A DNA stretch of 64,000 bases. It comes from Candidatus Nomurabacteria bacterium. Lineage in GTDB: Bacteria > Patescibacteriota > Saccharimonadia > Saccharimonadales > Saccharimonadaceae. A model generated the notes under the pieces. That model was not told the origin of the DNA. It ran no database searches and saw only the letters and a list, made by a program, of their open reading frames with translations. Within the stretch, counting starts at the first letter, position 1; the number at the start of each line of letters is the position of its first letter. Shown here piece by piece: positions 1-7,207 of the stretch. A program made the translations under genes and the position numbers. The stretch spans positions 1 to 64,000 of the forward strand of contig JAIROX010000005.1 in the NCBI GenBank assembly GCA_031257295.1, given 5' to 3'.

Positions 1-10
1 GTTGGTTTTT

Positions 11-34
11 AGTTCGTGGCAATTGACACGAACT
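11..34. repeat. 8-bp inverted repeat at window edge
   Basis: AGTTCGTG at 11-18 is mirrored by CACGAACT at 27-34 around an 8-nt centre. No T-run follows, so it is not an obvious terminator. A related GTTCGTGCCAATT string recurs at 91-103. It could be an operator or part of a recombination site next to the recombinase cassette. No gene is visible between 1 and 113. Confidence 0.4.
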
Positions 35-59
35 GCGGGGGCGCTTCTCAATCGCAACT

Positions 60-88
60 TTGTTTTCAATCACTTTTTGTGGTAAAAT
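60..88 (+). promoter_or_regulatory. Promoter pointing into left repeat arm
   Basis: TTGTTT at 60-65 and TAAAAT at 83-88 are separated by 17 nt, a good sigma-70-type promoter. Transcription would start near 95 and meet the terminator hairpin inside the left 105-bp repeat arm at about 141-172, giving a short RNA of 70 to 80 nt with no ORF. It may be a small RNA or the remnant promoter of a gene displaced by the recombinase cassette. Confidence 0.5.
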
Positions 89-113
89 AGGTTCGTGCCA
101 ATTCAAAGAGGCA

Positions 114-218
114 CTCCAAGAATTGACAAAAATTTTTCTGACCGCCATTTTGGCGGTATTTTTTATTGGTTTCGCGCAGCGAAAGCCAAATGTGATTCAG
201 GGGGGAATTTGATTTACC
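114..218 (+). repeat. Left arm of 105-bp inverted repeat
   Basis: This 105-nt block is repeated in inverted orientation at 1829-1933 with a single mismatch seen by eye. It contains a rho-independent terminator (ACCGCC-ATTTT-GGCGGT followed by T6), a short palindrome (TTTCGCGCAGCGAAA) and a G6 run. Its inner edge GATTTACC is followed by a perfect 7-bp hairpin with a TTC loop (218-234). Together the arms bracket the serine recombinase gene. Confidence 0.9.
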
Positions 219-261
219 CATTGCTTCGCAATGGACATTTTAGTCGGCTTTGCCGATATTA

Positions 262-270
262 TGCTACAAT
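262..270 (+). promoter_or_regulatory. Extended -10 promoter of the recombinase
   Basis: TGCTACAAT is an extended -10 box. Transcription would start near 277, exactly where an imperfect inverted repeat (276-299 with 340-360, 21 pairs and one 3-nt bulge) begins. The leader therefore folds into a long hairpin ending about 37 nt before the recombinase start, which could limit expression. Confidence 0.5.
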
Positions 271-275
271 ATAAG

Positions 276-360
276 TGGAATACAAATTATTAGCAGAACA
301 AACTATTTGACAACTCAAATAGCCGTTTCGCACAGATTAGTTCTGCTAATTTGTATTCCA
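276..360 (+). repeat. Inverted repeat in recombinase leader
   Basis: TGGAATACAAATT at 276-288 with the rest of the arm to 299 is mirrored at 340-360, with one 3-nt insertion in the left arm. The 40-nt centre holds no ORF. It is either a leader hairpin or a binding or crossover site for the neighbouring recombinase. Confidence 0.6.
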
Positions 361-397
361 GCGAAGCGGCTTTTTGAGTGGTTGGAAAGGTGGGAAA

Positions 398-1999
398 ATG
401 AGCAAATACAGATATTTTATCTATGCGCGCAAAAGCACAGATACGGAAGACAAACAAGTGCTGTCTATTGAATCGCAATTGTCGGAAGATCACGCACTTG
501 CGAAACGTGAAGATTTAAGCATTGCGGGCGTATTTATCGAAAAACGCTCCGCCAAACGACCTGGTCGGCCGGTTTTTAACGATATAATGCGCAGAATCGC
601 CGCGGGCGAAGCGGACGGCATTATTTCGTGGATGCCGGATCGTTTATCGCGCAACTCGATCGACAGCGGACAAATTTTGTATGACTTGGACGAAAACACC
701 TTAAAGGATTTAAAATTCCCGCGTTTTTGGTTCGAGAACACCCCGCAAGGCAAATATATGCTGTCGTTGGAGTTTAGCCAAAGTAAGCATTTTGTGGATA
801 ATTTGAGCGAAACAACCAAGCGCGGTATGCGCACCAAGGTGGAGCGTGGCGAGTTCCCCGGACTTGCGCCGTTTGGCTATATCAACGATATACGCACCAA
901 AACAATTATTTTAGATAAGCGCCACGCACCACTGGCGCGCCAAATTTTTGAGCGATATTCTCACGGTGACCAGACTATCAAAGATATATCGGCGTTTTTG
1001 TTGGCGCACGGAGCAGTTGGGCGCAACGGCAAACCGATGAATTGGGAGAAAATCATTGGTATTTTACGCAACCCGTTTTATTACGGGCAGTTTGTTTATT
1101 GGGGTGAATTACACGACGGCCGCCACGAACCGCTTATTTCTAAATCTCTTTGGGATAAAGTTCAAAAAGTTATCGAGCAGCGTTCGCACAAAATGTCGCC
1201 GGAGAGTTCACCTGCTGTTTTTTGTGGGTTACTCAAATGTCCGTGTGGTATGTCGATAACTGCGACAACCAAGACGCGCACGCAGATTAACGGTAATTTT
1301 CACTCTTGGACGTATTATCACTGCTCGCATAAAAGTAAGGTTGTGCGATGCGTCGAAAGGCCAGTTCGTGAATTTTTACTGTTGCCACAGATTTCGGCGT
1401 TGTTGGCGGAGTTTTCTTTGCCAACAGAGGCGGTTTCGTGGCTTTCGGATAAAATTACAAGTGTCGAAAATACCGAGATTGGCAAAAATTCGTCAGTTAG
1501 TGAAAATTTGCGCGGGCAAATTAGCGAACTGGCGAAGCGGCAGAGTGTGCTCTTGGATAGTTTTCTTGACCAAGATATTGACCGCGCCATTTTTGTGGCA
1601 AAGAAAAATGAGATAATGAGCGAAAAGCGCAATTTGGAGGAAAGTTTAGAGAATTTGGAGCGCGACCAAAACTGTTGGGTCGAACCGATGCGAAATTGGC
1701 TTACGCGAGTCGATTCTATCTGTTCGGCCATTAAGAATTGCGATTATGGCGAGCAAAAGCGACTTTTACTTGAAATTTTTGGGTCGAACCTGTTTTTGAA
1801 AAATAAAAATGTCGTCGCTGAAAGCGACGGTAAATCAAATTCCCCCCTGAATCACATTTGGTTTTCGCTGCGCGAAACCAATAAAAAATACCGCCAAAAT
1901 GGCGGTCAGAAAAATTTTTGTCAATTCTTGGAGCCGCCTTTCGGATTCGAACCGAAGACCTACGGTTTACAAAACCGTCGCTCTAACCAACTGAGCTAA
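398..1999 (+). CDS. Large serine recombinase
   Basis: Site-specific DNA recombinase of the large serine (resolvase/invertase) class, which cuts and rejoins DNA through a serine nucleophile. The N-terminal catalytic domain has the YARKSTD motif with the likely nucleophile Ser13 (numbered from this start). It is followed by a Recombinase domain (GLAPFGY, then the NPFYYGQFVY region), a Cys/His zinc-ribbon segment near residues 275-320 and a C-terminal coiled coil. ATG 398 is preferred over TTG 374 because an AAAGGTGGG ribosome site precedes it. The last roughly 57 codons are supplied by the right repeat arm and by the antisense strand of tRNA-Thr, so the C-terminus depends on what lies next to the element. 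Mobile or invertible element; a function in integration or inversion is inferred. Confidence 0.85.
   Translation: MSKYRYFIYARKSTDTEDKQVLSIESQLSEDHALAKREDLSIAGVFIEKRSAKRPGRPVFNDIMRRIAAGEADGIISWMPDRLSRNSIDSGQILYDLDENTLKDLKFPRFWFENTPQGKYMLSLEFSQSKHFVDNLSETTKRGMRTKVERGEFPGLAPFGYINDIRTKTIILDKRHAPLARQIFERYSHGDQTIKDISAFLLAHGAVGRNGKPMNWEKIIGILRNPFYYGQFVYWGELHDGRHEPLISKSLWDKVQKVIEQRSHKMSPESSPAVFCGLLKCPCGMSITATTKTRTQINGNFHSWTYYHCSHKSKVVRCVERPVREFLLLPQISALLAEFSLPTEAVSWLSDKITSVENTEIGKNSSVSENLRGQISELAKRQSVLLDSFLDQDIDRAIFVAKKNEIMSEKRNLEESLENLERDQNCWVEPMRNWLTRVDSICSAIKNCDYGEQKRLLLEIFGSNLFLKNKNVVAESDGKSNSPLNHIWFSLRETNKKYRQNGGQKNFCQFLEPPFGFEPKTYGLQNRRSNQLS
1829..1933 (-). repeat. Right arm of 105-bp inverted repeat
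   Basis: Inverted copy of 114-218. Its outer end coincides with the 3' end of the tRNA-Thr gene, so the terminator hairpin in this arm is the natural terminator of that tRNA. The arm is also read as the C-terminal part of the recombinase. Just inside it, GTCGCT-TTC-AGCGAC forms a hairpin of the same design as the one beside the left arm, but with a different sequence. Confidence 0.9.
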
Positions 2000-2005
2000 G
2001 GCGGC
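1933..2005 (-). tRNA. tRNA-Thr(TGT)
   Basis: A 73-nt cloverleaf with a perfect 7-bp acceptor GCCGCCT/AGGCGGC, D stem GCTC/GAGC, anticodon stem ACGGT/ACCGT and T arm TTCGG-TTCGAAT-CCGAA. The anticodon loop TTTGTAA gives anticodon TGT, reading ACA. CCA is not encoded. The gene's downstream flank is the right arm of the recombinase-associated repeat, which makes it a plausible attachment site. Confidence 0.97.
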
Positions 2006-2014
2006 ACTTGTAAA

Positions 2015-2043
2015 ATTATAACCTAACACCACACCGGCGGCAA
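2015..2043 (-). promoter_or_regulatory. tRNA-Thr promoter
   Basis: On the minus strand TTGCCG (2043-2038) and TATAAT (2020-2015) are spaced by 17 nt. Transcription would begin a few bases before the tRNA 5' end at 2005. Confidence 0.8.
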
Positions 2044-2052
2044 GGTTTGGGG

Positions 2053-2730
2053 CTACATTATGACCTTTTTCTTAGTGACGGCTCTTTTACCAAAGCGAGC
2101 TTTCTTCAATGTTGCAGCAGCGCTTTGTTCGGTGGCCTTCTCTATTTTTTTGTTCACTTTGGCAGCGTTTTCTTCATCACCAGCTACCTCATACAAGTGG
2201 GCTAGTTGTCGATAAACCTGGATTGACTTAATGGACTCCAGGGCAGTTTCTAGTGCGGATATTGCTTTTTTATACTCACCCATACCCTCTAGTGCCTTAG
2301 CATAAGCAATGTAGCGAGTTGGCAGATTATCCTCAAGTGACAACGCTTGCTCAAAAGCCATGGCGGCTTTTTCGTGCTCACCTGTCTCGAGGTAGATTAA
2401 CCCAGCATTATGCAGGCTGCTAGCATTACTATCTAGACTTTGAGCAATTTCAAAACATTCTATAGCCTCTTTGTATTGCTGTTGACGGGCGTACAAAATA
2501 CCTAGTCTGTTGTAGGCCGTAGCGTTAGTCTCGTCGAAGCGCAAGATTGTCAGCAGCGCCTTTTCGGCGCGAAGAAACTTTTTCTCAGATAAGGCTTTTT
2601 GGGCTATGTCCCACATCTTATCCAGCTGCTCGGACAGTTTGGAAGGCAGCTTGTCCTCGTCATCTTTGCTTTTTGTGCTATAAAAAATGACCAATAAGGC
2701 TAGGGCTAAAATAAGTATAATTCCAGTCAT
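2053..2730 (-). CDS. Membrane-anchored TPR protein
   Basis: 225-residue protein with an N-terminal hydrophobic helix (about residues 2-17) followed by a charged linker and four to five tetratricopeptide-type helical repeats (about 45-190), for example the A-YNRLG-LY and NAGLIYLETGEHEKAAMAFEQ units. The basic C-terminus is Lys/Arg rich. TPR arrays are protein-interaction scaffolds, here facing the side of the membrane given by the single anchor. It is the last gene of the trpS-rluD-holB operon, 15 nt after holB. The partner is unknown. Confidence 0.75.
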   Translation of the reverse strand: MTGIILILALALLVIFYSTKSKDDEDKLPSKLSEQLDKMWDIAQKALSEKKFLRAEKALLTILRFDETNATAYNRLGILYARQQQYKEAIECFEIAQSLDSNASSLHNAGLIYLETGEHEKAAMAFEQALSLEDNLPTRYIAYAKALEGMGEYKKAISALETALESIKSIQVYRQLAHLYEVAGDEENAAKVNKKIEKATEQSAAATLKKARFGKRAVTKKKVIM

Positions 2731-2745
2731 ATACTGGCTATTATA

Positions 2746-3543
2746 TCATACCAACAGATTACCTACTAAGCCTAAGCGTATATTCCCGTTGGCGGCTATT
2801 TGGCCATAGGCCTGCTCAAGTTCGCTTAGCTTACCTACTAAGCTAGGGTTTTTGCGTAATGCCTCTTTGGCTATAGTGATAGCTAAGTCGAGCACCTGCA
2901 AGGCCTGGGCGCGGTCATCTTTTAGGCCGTAGGCTACTTTGACCACCTCAAGGTCCCTATCAGTTAATAGCGTTTTTGCTAAGCCGACCAGCTTAATCTG
3001 ATTGCTCATATATGTCTGGTCTGTTGCGAGTTTTCTTATCTCTCCTGGTAACCCGGCAGCTAGAAACATGGTCTGCTGGAGTGCTTGAGCGCTGATATCC
3101 GGTAGCAACTCCTTTGCCAAAGCCTGGGAGGCAGCTTTACTGATTTTCCTTATATGATAAACCTGCCCGCGTGACAGTACAGTGTCTAGCAGGTTGGAGG
3201 CGTCTTCGGTTACGAATGAAAAATGGATATTGCTACCTGGTTCTTCGAGAAGCTTGAGGAACTTATTCTGTGCCTGCTCACCCATCTTCTCGGTGCCAAC
3301 AACCACTATACCCAGGCGATTTTGTTGTTTAGTACGCGTAATGCGCTCTAGCTCAAGAATGTCATCTACGTTAACTGTAGCGGTTTTTTGCTGGTTGTGC
3401 ACTTTGGGTTCAATAAAAACAGTGTTTTTACTAGCTAGTGCAGCGCGAGCTTCACTTAAGCCGTACTTCTTAGGTAAGACAAATATGGCAAAATGGGTGT
3501 TAGTAGCCACACCTTTCAGATCGCTCAGACTATCCAAGTTCAC
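2746..3543 (-). CDS. holB: DNA polymerase III delta-prime-like clamp-loader subunit
   Basis: 265 residues. The diagnostic stretch is AQNKFLKLLEEPGSN followed by LLDTVLSRGQV, corresponding to the sensor region of delta-prime and tau subunits of the replicative clamp loader. No Walker A motif and no zinc-binding cysteines are visible, and the Cys of the usual SRC motif is Gly, so this is a non-ATP-binding delta-prime-type subunit. It is short compared with typical delta-prime (about 330 residues). It overlaps rluD by 4 nt, indicating translational coupling. Expected role: loading of the sliding clamp at the replisome. Confidence 0.75.
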   Translation of the reverse strand: MNLDSLSDLKGVATNTHFAIFVLPKKYGLSEARAALASKNTVFIEPKVHNQQKTATVNVDDILELERITRTKQQNRLGIVVVGTEKMGEQAQNKFLKLLEEPGSNIHFSFVTEDASNLLDTVLSRGQVYHIRKISKAASQALAKELLPDISAQALQQTMFLAAGLPGEIRKLATDQTYMSNQIKLVGLAKTLLTDRDLEVVKVAYGLKDDRAQALQVLDLAITIAKEALRKNPSLVGKLSELEQAYGQIAANGNIRLGLVGNLLV

Positions 3544-4457
3544 CGAGCTAACTCCTTAAACTCTTTAGGTAACGGGCTTTTGAATACTTTTCGTTCACCA
3601 TTCGGCAATGTGATTTCAAGCTCGGCAGCGTGCAAGTATAATCTGTCGGCCTCGTGGCCGTAAACGCGGTCGCCCACAATCGGGCGGCCAAGATGTGCGA
3701 GGTGTACGCGCAGTTGGTGGGTGCGGCCAGTCTGCGGTTTTAGTTCCACCAGCGTGTATTTGTTATTAAACTCTTTAACTTGATACTTGGTGACGGCTTC
3801 GCGGCCGCCAGCCTCTACCAAAAACGCGGTTGGACGCTTAGCGTTGCGGCGAATTGGCAGGTCGATAATCGCCTGGTCGTTTTTCAGGTGGCCTTCAACC
3901 ACAGCGTAGTAGGTCTTTTTGGCTTTGCGCTGGCTAAACTGAGCTTGCAGCTTGGCGCGAGCTTTCTCGTTTTTAGCTCCGATCATTACACCGCTGGTGT
4001 CGCGGTCAAGCCTATGTACTATTCCCGTCCTGTTAGTTTCGGGCTGATCTTGATTGAGCGGGCGCAAGTAGTCAGCCACGGTGGACTCGTCGCAACTATC
4101 ACCCTTAGTGTGGCTTAGCACGCCGGCCGGCTTGTTTACCACCACCACATCGTCGTCTTCATAGATCACGGGAAGCTCCCTAGGTTCAGCCTCATGAACT
4201 TTGGGCAGCTCTACGTCTAGCGTGTCGTCAGGACTCACTAGCAGGCTGGCTCTGTCCGCTGCCACACCGTTAACGTGCACCTTGCCACTCTTAACTAACT
4301 TTTGTGCCCTAGAGCGATTTACAGCCTCAAACTGCTCCGAGATTGCTACATCTAGGCGTTTTTTGATGCTTTTGGGCATTTCTGGAGCCTCTGGTGGTAC
4401 GATATCGCCATTAATCACCCTGGAATGGTCTGGTTTGCTAAACTTTTTGCTCGTCAT
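3540..4457 (-). CDS. rluD: RluD-family 23S rRNA pseudouridine synthase
   Basis: 305 residues. An N-terminal S4 RNA-binding domain (about 31-90) is followed by a pseudouridine synthase domain. The catalytic motif HRLDRDTSG is at 148-156 with the nucleophilic Asp at 151, and QTGRTHQLRVHLAHLG supplies the later motif. Family members isomerise uridines in 23S rRNA (RluD, RluC) or other RNAs; the exact target cannot be fixed from sequence. The start overlaps the trpS stop by 1 nt. Confidence 0.9.
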   Translation of the reverse strand: MTSKKFSKPDHSRVINGDIVPPEAPEMPKSIKKRLDVAISEQFEAVNRSRAQKLVKSGKVHVNGVAADRASLLVSPDDTLDVELPKVHEAEPRELPVIYEDDDVVVVNKPAGVLSHTKGDSCDESTVADYLRPLNQDQPETNRTGIVHRLDRDTSGVMIGAKNEKARAKLQAQFSQRKAKKTYYAVVEGHLKNDQAIIDLPIRRNAKRPTAFLVEAGGREAVTKYQVKEFNNKYTLVELKPQTGRTHQLRVHLAHLGRPIVGDRVYGHEADRLYLHAAELEITLPNGERKVFKSPLPKEFKELAR

Positions 4458-5485
4458 TAACGCAACCCGACGACTTTTTGCACCTCAAGCAGCTTAGCCT
4501 GGGCGATTTTCGACACCTCGGCTTCAGACTCTTCTAGTATGTCGAGTACTTCGCGGTCGCTGATTTCGGCTACGCGTGCCTGAAAATCGGCCAAAAATGC
4601 CTTAACTTCTTCGGCAACTGCAGCCTTGAACTCACCGTACTGCGTAACACCAGCCCACTCAGCTGTCACTGTCGCTAAGGGAATTCCTTGGAGTAGAGAC
4701 AAAATCTGCAGCAGATTGCTAATACCTGGCTGGTTAGACATATCAAACTGTACTTTGTTCACGCTGTCGGTGGTGGCGCTCATGACCTTTTTAGCAGCTG
4801 CCTCAGGGGTATCGCTTAGCATGATCTTACTATTCTCGGCGGCGGCTGATTTACTCATCTTTCTCTCGGGGTTTTGCAAGTCACGAATGCGGATGCCGTC
4901 GTTTGCACCCATAAACTTGGCCTGTTCGGCTGTAGGGGCTGGCAAAACGAAAACTTCGCGGCCAGCACGGTGGTTGAACCGCTCTGCTAGATCTCGCGTC
5001 AGTTCCAGGTGTTGGAACTGGTCTTCGCCGACAGGCACATAGCGAGCATCGTATAGCAGTATGTCAGCAGCCATCAGCACGGGGTAGTCAAAAATCCCCA
5101 CGTTGGTGCTGTCTTTGCCCTCACCCTTTTCTTTGTATTGGATCATGCGCGACACTTCGCCCATGGTGGCAAAACAGTTTAGAATCCAGGCTAGCTCGCT
5201 GTGCGCCGGTATGTAGCTTTGGCGATAAATATGCACGTTTTGGTTCAGTTTCAGCCCTGCTGCAAGGTAGTATTTAATGCTTTTGATCAAATTGGCCTGC
5301 AGCGTACCGTCAATATCGGAAATAATGGTGTGCAAGTCGGGCACAAAAATGTTGATGTTTGAGTTAACCGAATGCTTGTTGGCCAAGCGCACCATAGGAA
5401 GCAGTGCGCCCAGATGGTTACCTAGCGTCATCTCGCCGTTGACACGTATACCGGTTAAAATAGTCTGTTTTGTGTTTGTCACCAC
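4457..5485 (-). CDS. trpS: Tryptophanyl-tRNA synthetase
   Basis: 342 residues, the normal length for bacterial TrpRS, which charges tRNA-Trp. The class I signature HIGH appears as LGNHLGA at 21-27 and the KMSKS loop as KMSKSAA near 209. Conserved pieces between them include LNCFATMGEVSRM, MAADILLYDA and VPVGEDQFQHLELTRDLAERFN. The start is GTG (GTGGTG) 4 nt after an AAGGA-type site. It is the first gene of a four-gene operon with its own strong promoter. Confidence 0.97.
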   Translation of the reverse strand: MVTNTKQTILTGIRVNGEMTLGNHLGALLPMVRLANKHSVNSNINIFVPDLHTIISDIDGTLQANLIKSIKYYLAAGLKLNQNVHIYRQSYIPAHSELAWILNCFATMGEVSRMIQYKEKGEGKDSTNVGIFDYPVLMAADILLYDARYVPVGEDQFQHLELTRDLAERFNHRAGREVFVLPAPTAEQAKFMGANDGIRIRDLQNPERKMSKSAAAENSKIMLSDTPEAAAKKVMSATTDSVNKVQFDMSNQPGISNLLQILSLLQGIPLATVTAEWAGVTQYGEFKAAVAEEVKAFLADFQARVAEISDREVLDILEESEAEVSKIAQAKLLEVQKVVGLR

Positions 5486-5496
5486 CTTATCCTTTC

Positions 5497-5525
5497 ATTA
5501 TATCACAGATTAGTTCAAAAGTCAA
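5497..5525 (-). promoter_or_regulatory. trpS operon promoter
   Basis: TTGACT (5525-5520) and a perfect TATAAT (5502-5497) with a 17-nt spacer. The -35 box lies only 4 nt beyond the CCA end of tRNA-Ala, so no terminator separates the two units. Confidence 0.88.
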
Positions 5526-5529
5526 TACT

Positions 5530-5606
5530 TGGTGGAGTATCGGGGATTTGAACCCCGGACCTCTTGATTGCGAACCAAGCGCTCTAGCCAACTGAGCTAA
5601 TACCCC
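5530..5606 (-). tRNA. tRNA-Ala(CGC)
   Basis: Acceptor GGGGTAT/ATACTCC carries the G3-U70 wobble pair that identifies alanine tRNAs. D stem GCTC/GAGC, anticodon stem CTTGG/TCAAG with loop TTCGCAA (anticodon CGC, codon GCG), T arm CGGGG-TTCAAAT-CCCCG. The 3' CCA is encoded (5530-5532). It is transcribed with the tRNA-like leader at 5611-5701. Confidence 0.97.
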
Positions 5607-5610
5607 CTAC

Positions 5611-5701
5611 GGGCGCATTGCACAGTTGCCTCGAGCGCTAGCGCAAGCAAACATCTGCTCGCAACAAGTTGCTCAAACAGGCCAAGCTGAGCTAATGCCC
5701 C
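5611..5701 (-). other. Degenerate tRNA-like segment upstream of tRNA-Ala
   Basis: The minus strand begins GGGGCATTAGCTCAG, which nearly matches the first 22 nt of the adjacent tRNA-Ala, and a late AATGCGCCC can pair with the start through one bulge. No intact T arm and no convincing anticodon arm are present, so it is not a functional tRNA. The extended -10 at 5711-5719 would make it the 5' leader of the tRNA-Ala precursor. Likely a decayed partial duplication. Confidence 0.5.
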
Positions 5702-5710
5702 GTCTTTATT

Positions 5711-5719
5711 AGTATACCA
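5711..5719 (-). promoter_or_regulatory. Promoter for tRNA-Ala transcript
   Basis: TGGTATACT on the minus strand is an extended -10 element. No good -35 box is visible at 17 nt. It abuts the end of queH, which stops at 5720. Confidence 0.6.
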
Positions 5720-6292
5720 TCATTTTGTAGCATTGCGTGCCTCTGCCTCTAGCTTAGAATACTTGCAGCCGCAATAGTTTTGACGATATAAACTAAGTTC
5801 TTTGGATAATTCTAGGCTGCGCTTGTAACCGTCATGCTTTTTAAAATCTTCGTCAAGATAGTCCACTTGGTACTCGGTAGCCAGTTTCTGGCCAATTTCG
5901 TGTATCCAGGCAGCCTTTTTATGCGGGCTAACACTAAGTGTAGTTGTAAAGCAGTCATAGCCATGGGCACTAGCATATTCGGCTGCGCGGCGTAAGCGCA
6001 GCTCGTAGCACTGATAGCAGCGCTGGCTGCCCTCGCCTAACCCTTCTAGACCTTTCACGGCCGCGTCGTATTCAACTGGCTGGTATTCTTCAGCTACGAC
6101 ATTAAAATCAATGCCTAGCCTGTGTAGCTTATCAAGTTCTTCTCTGCGCCTCATAAACTCTAGCGGAGTGTCAATATTCGGGTTGTAGTAGTAGATCGTG
6201 ATGGCAAACTGGCCGTCCAGCCGCTCCAAAACTGCGCTGCTACAAGGCGCGCAACAACTATGAAGTAAAGGCTTTGATAGTTTAGCCATCAT
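5720..6292 (-). CDS. queH: Epoxyqueuosine reductase QueH
   Basis: 190 residues of the QueH (former DUF208) family, which performs the last step of queuosine tRNA-modification synthesis, reducing epoxyqueuosine at tRNA position 34. Cysteines expected to bind iron are at 13, 14 and 17 (HSCCAPC), 92 and 95 (CYQC), and 174 and 176 (CGC). YYYNPNI, TTTLSVSPHKK and YCGCKYS are family motifs. The -10 box TACAAT (6299-6304) lies 6 nt before ATG 6292, so the mRNA is probably leaderless. A palindrome TTGTACA-N5-TGTACAA (6300-6318) overlaps that promoter and may be an operator. Confidence 0.93.
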   Translation of the reverse strand: MMAKLSKPLLHSCCAPCSSAVLERLDGQFAITIYYYNPNIDTPLEFMRRREELDKLHRLGIDFNVVAEEYQPVEYDAAVKGLEGLGEGSQRCYQCYELRLRRAAEYASAHGYDCFTTTLSVSPHKKAAWIHEIGQKLATEYQVDYLDEDFKKHDGYKRSLELSKELSLYRQNYCGCKYSKLEAEARNATK

Positions 6293-6314
6293 GCATATAT
6301 TGTACAGAAAGTGT

Positions 6315-6347
6315 ACAAAAAATACCTCATTTTACAGAGGTATTTTT
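6315..6347 (-). terminator. Terminator after rpsI
   Basis: Stem AATACCTC/GAGGTATT (6321-6344) with an 8-nt loop, followed on the minus strand by six T. It ends the large r-protein superoperon. The hairpin and its flanks (palindrome GGTTATATAACC, then GTACACTTTC) recur almost unchanged after fusA at 26791-26852. Confidence 0.88.
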
Positions 6348-6365
6348 CATTTTTGGTTATATAAC

Positions 6366-6764
6366 CTAACGCTTGCTGAACTGCTCTCTCTTACGAGCAC
6401 TACGTAAACCATACTTCTTGCGTTCTTTTTCGCGCGGGTCGCGTTTTAGGAACCCGGCCTTCTTGAGAACTGGGCGTAAGTCTATAGCATCGGTAGTAAT
6501 AGCCTTGCTGATAGCTAGCTTAATAGCGTCAACTTGGCCGCTTAGGCCGCCGCCGCTAACCTTGATTGAGATATCAAGGTCTTTTTGCTTGCCAACCAGT
6601 GCTAGCGGGTCGGTAATCTCTGCCATCAGTGCCTTGTTACCACTAAAATATTCCTCGACACTTTTGCCGTTGATGGTGATTCCACCTTTGCCCTTGAACA
6701 ACCTAGCGCGAGCCGTAGCGCTTTTGCGTCGGCCTAGGCCATATGTGTATTTCGCTGTAGCCAT
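6366..6764 (-). CDS. rpsI: 30S ribosomal protein S9
   Basis: 132 residues ending in the basic KREQFSKR tail that reaches the ribosomal P site. N-terminal YGLGRRKSATARARL is the S9 signature. It shares one base with the rplM stop and is the last gene before the terminator at 6315-6347. Confidence 0.98.
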   Translation of the reverse strand: MATAKYTYGLGRRKSATARARLFKGKGGITINGKSVEEYFSGNKALMAEITDPLALVGKQKDLDISIKVSGGGLSGQVDAIKLAISKAITTDAIDLRPVLKKAGFLKRDPREKERKKYGLRSARKREQFSKR

Positions 6765-7207
6765 TATTTAACTCCGATCTTTTCTGGTTTTTGAGCCGTA
6801 TGAGCATGCTCAGCACCTGGGAAAACTTTTAGCCGTTTCAACCTATCAGCTTGCAATTTGTTTTTCGGTAACATGCCAGCAACGGCCGCAATGATGATCT
6901 GCTCTGGCTTTTCTGCACGCATCTTACCTAGCGCGGTCTCTGTTATGCCGCCCATGTAGCCGCTATGGCGGTAGTATTTTTTCTTCTCATCCTTGCCTCC
7001 GGTCACCTTTGTCTCAGCGGCATTGACCACCACTACGAAATCGCCGTTATCGACGTGCGGAGTGAAGGTTGGTTTACGCTTGCCACTCAGCTTTTCGGCA
7101 ATCAACACTGCCGTACGGCCCAGTGGTGCCTCGCTAGCGTCAACTAAGAACCACTTACGATCTACGTCGGCTGGCTTCTGTGAGAATGTTTTGAACATCT
7201 TTACCAT
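6764..7207 (-). CDS. rplM: 50S ribosomal protein L13
   Basis: 147 residues with the L13 core (WFLVDASEAPLGR, GDFVVVVNA, YYRHSGYMGG). The start codon overlaps the rplQ stop as TAATG, and the ribosome site is the GGAGG encoded in the rplQ C-terminus. An alternative start three codons later would give MFKTFSQ. Confidence 0.97.
   Translation of the reverse strand: MVKMFKTFSQKPADVDRKWFLVDASEAPLGRTAVLIAEKLSGKRKPTFTPHVDNGDFVVVVNAAETKVTGGKDEKKKYYRHSGYMGGITETALGKMRAEKPEQIIIAAVAGMLPKNKLQADRLKRLKVFPGAEHAHTAQKPEKIGVK

Noticed and set aside
250-471. Plus-strand 73-codon frame at the recombinase start
   Set aside because: It runs through the leader inverted repeat and overlaps the recombinase in another frame with no ribosome site or family.
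114-1933. Classical insertion sequence with terminal inverted repeats
   Set aside because: The only gene is a large serine recombinase, not a DDE transposase, the arms are 105 bp and contain the tRNA terminator, and no target duplication is visible.
5611-5701. A second, class II tRNA upstream of tRNA-Ala
   Set aside because: No T arm and a mismatched anticodon stem; kept only as a tRNA-like leader.
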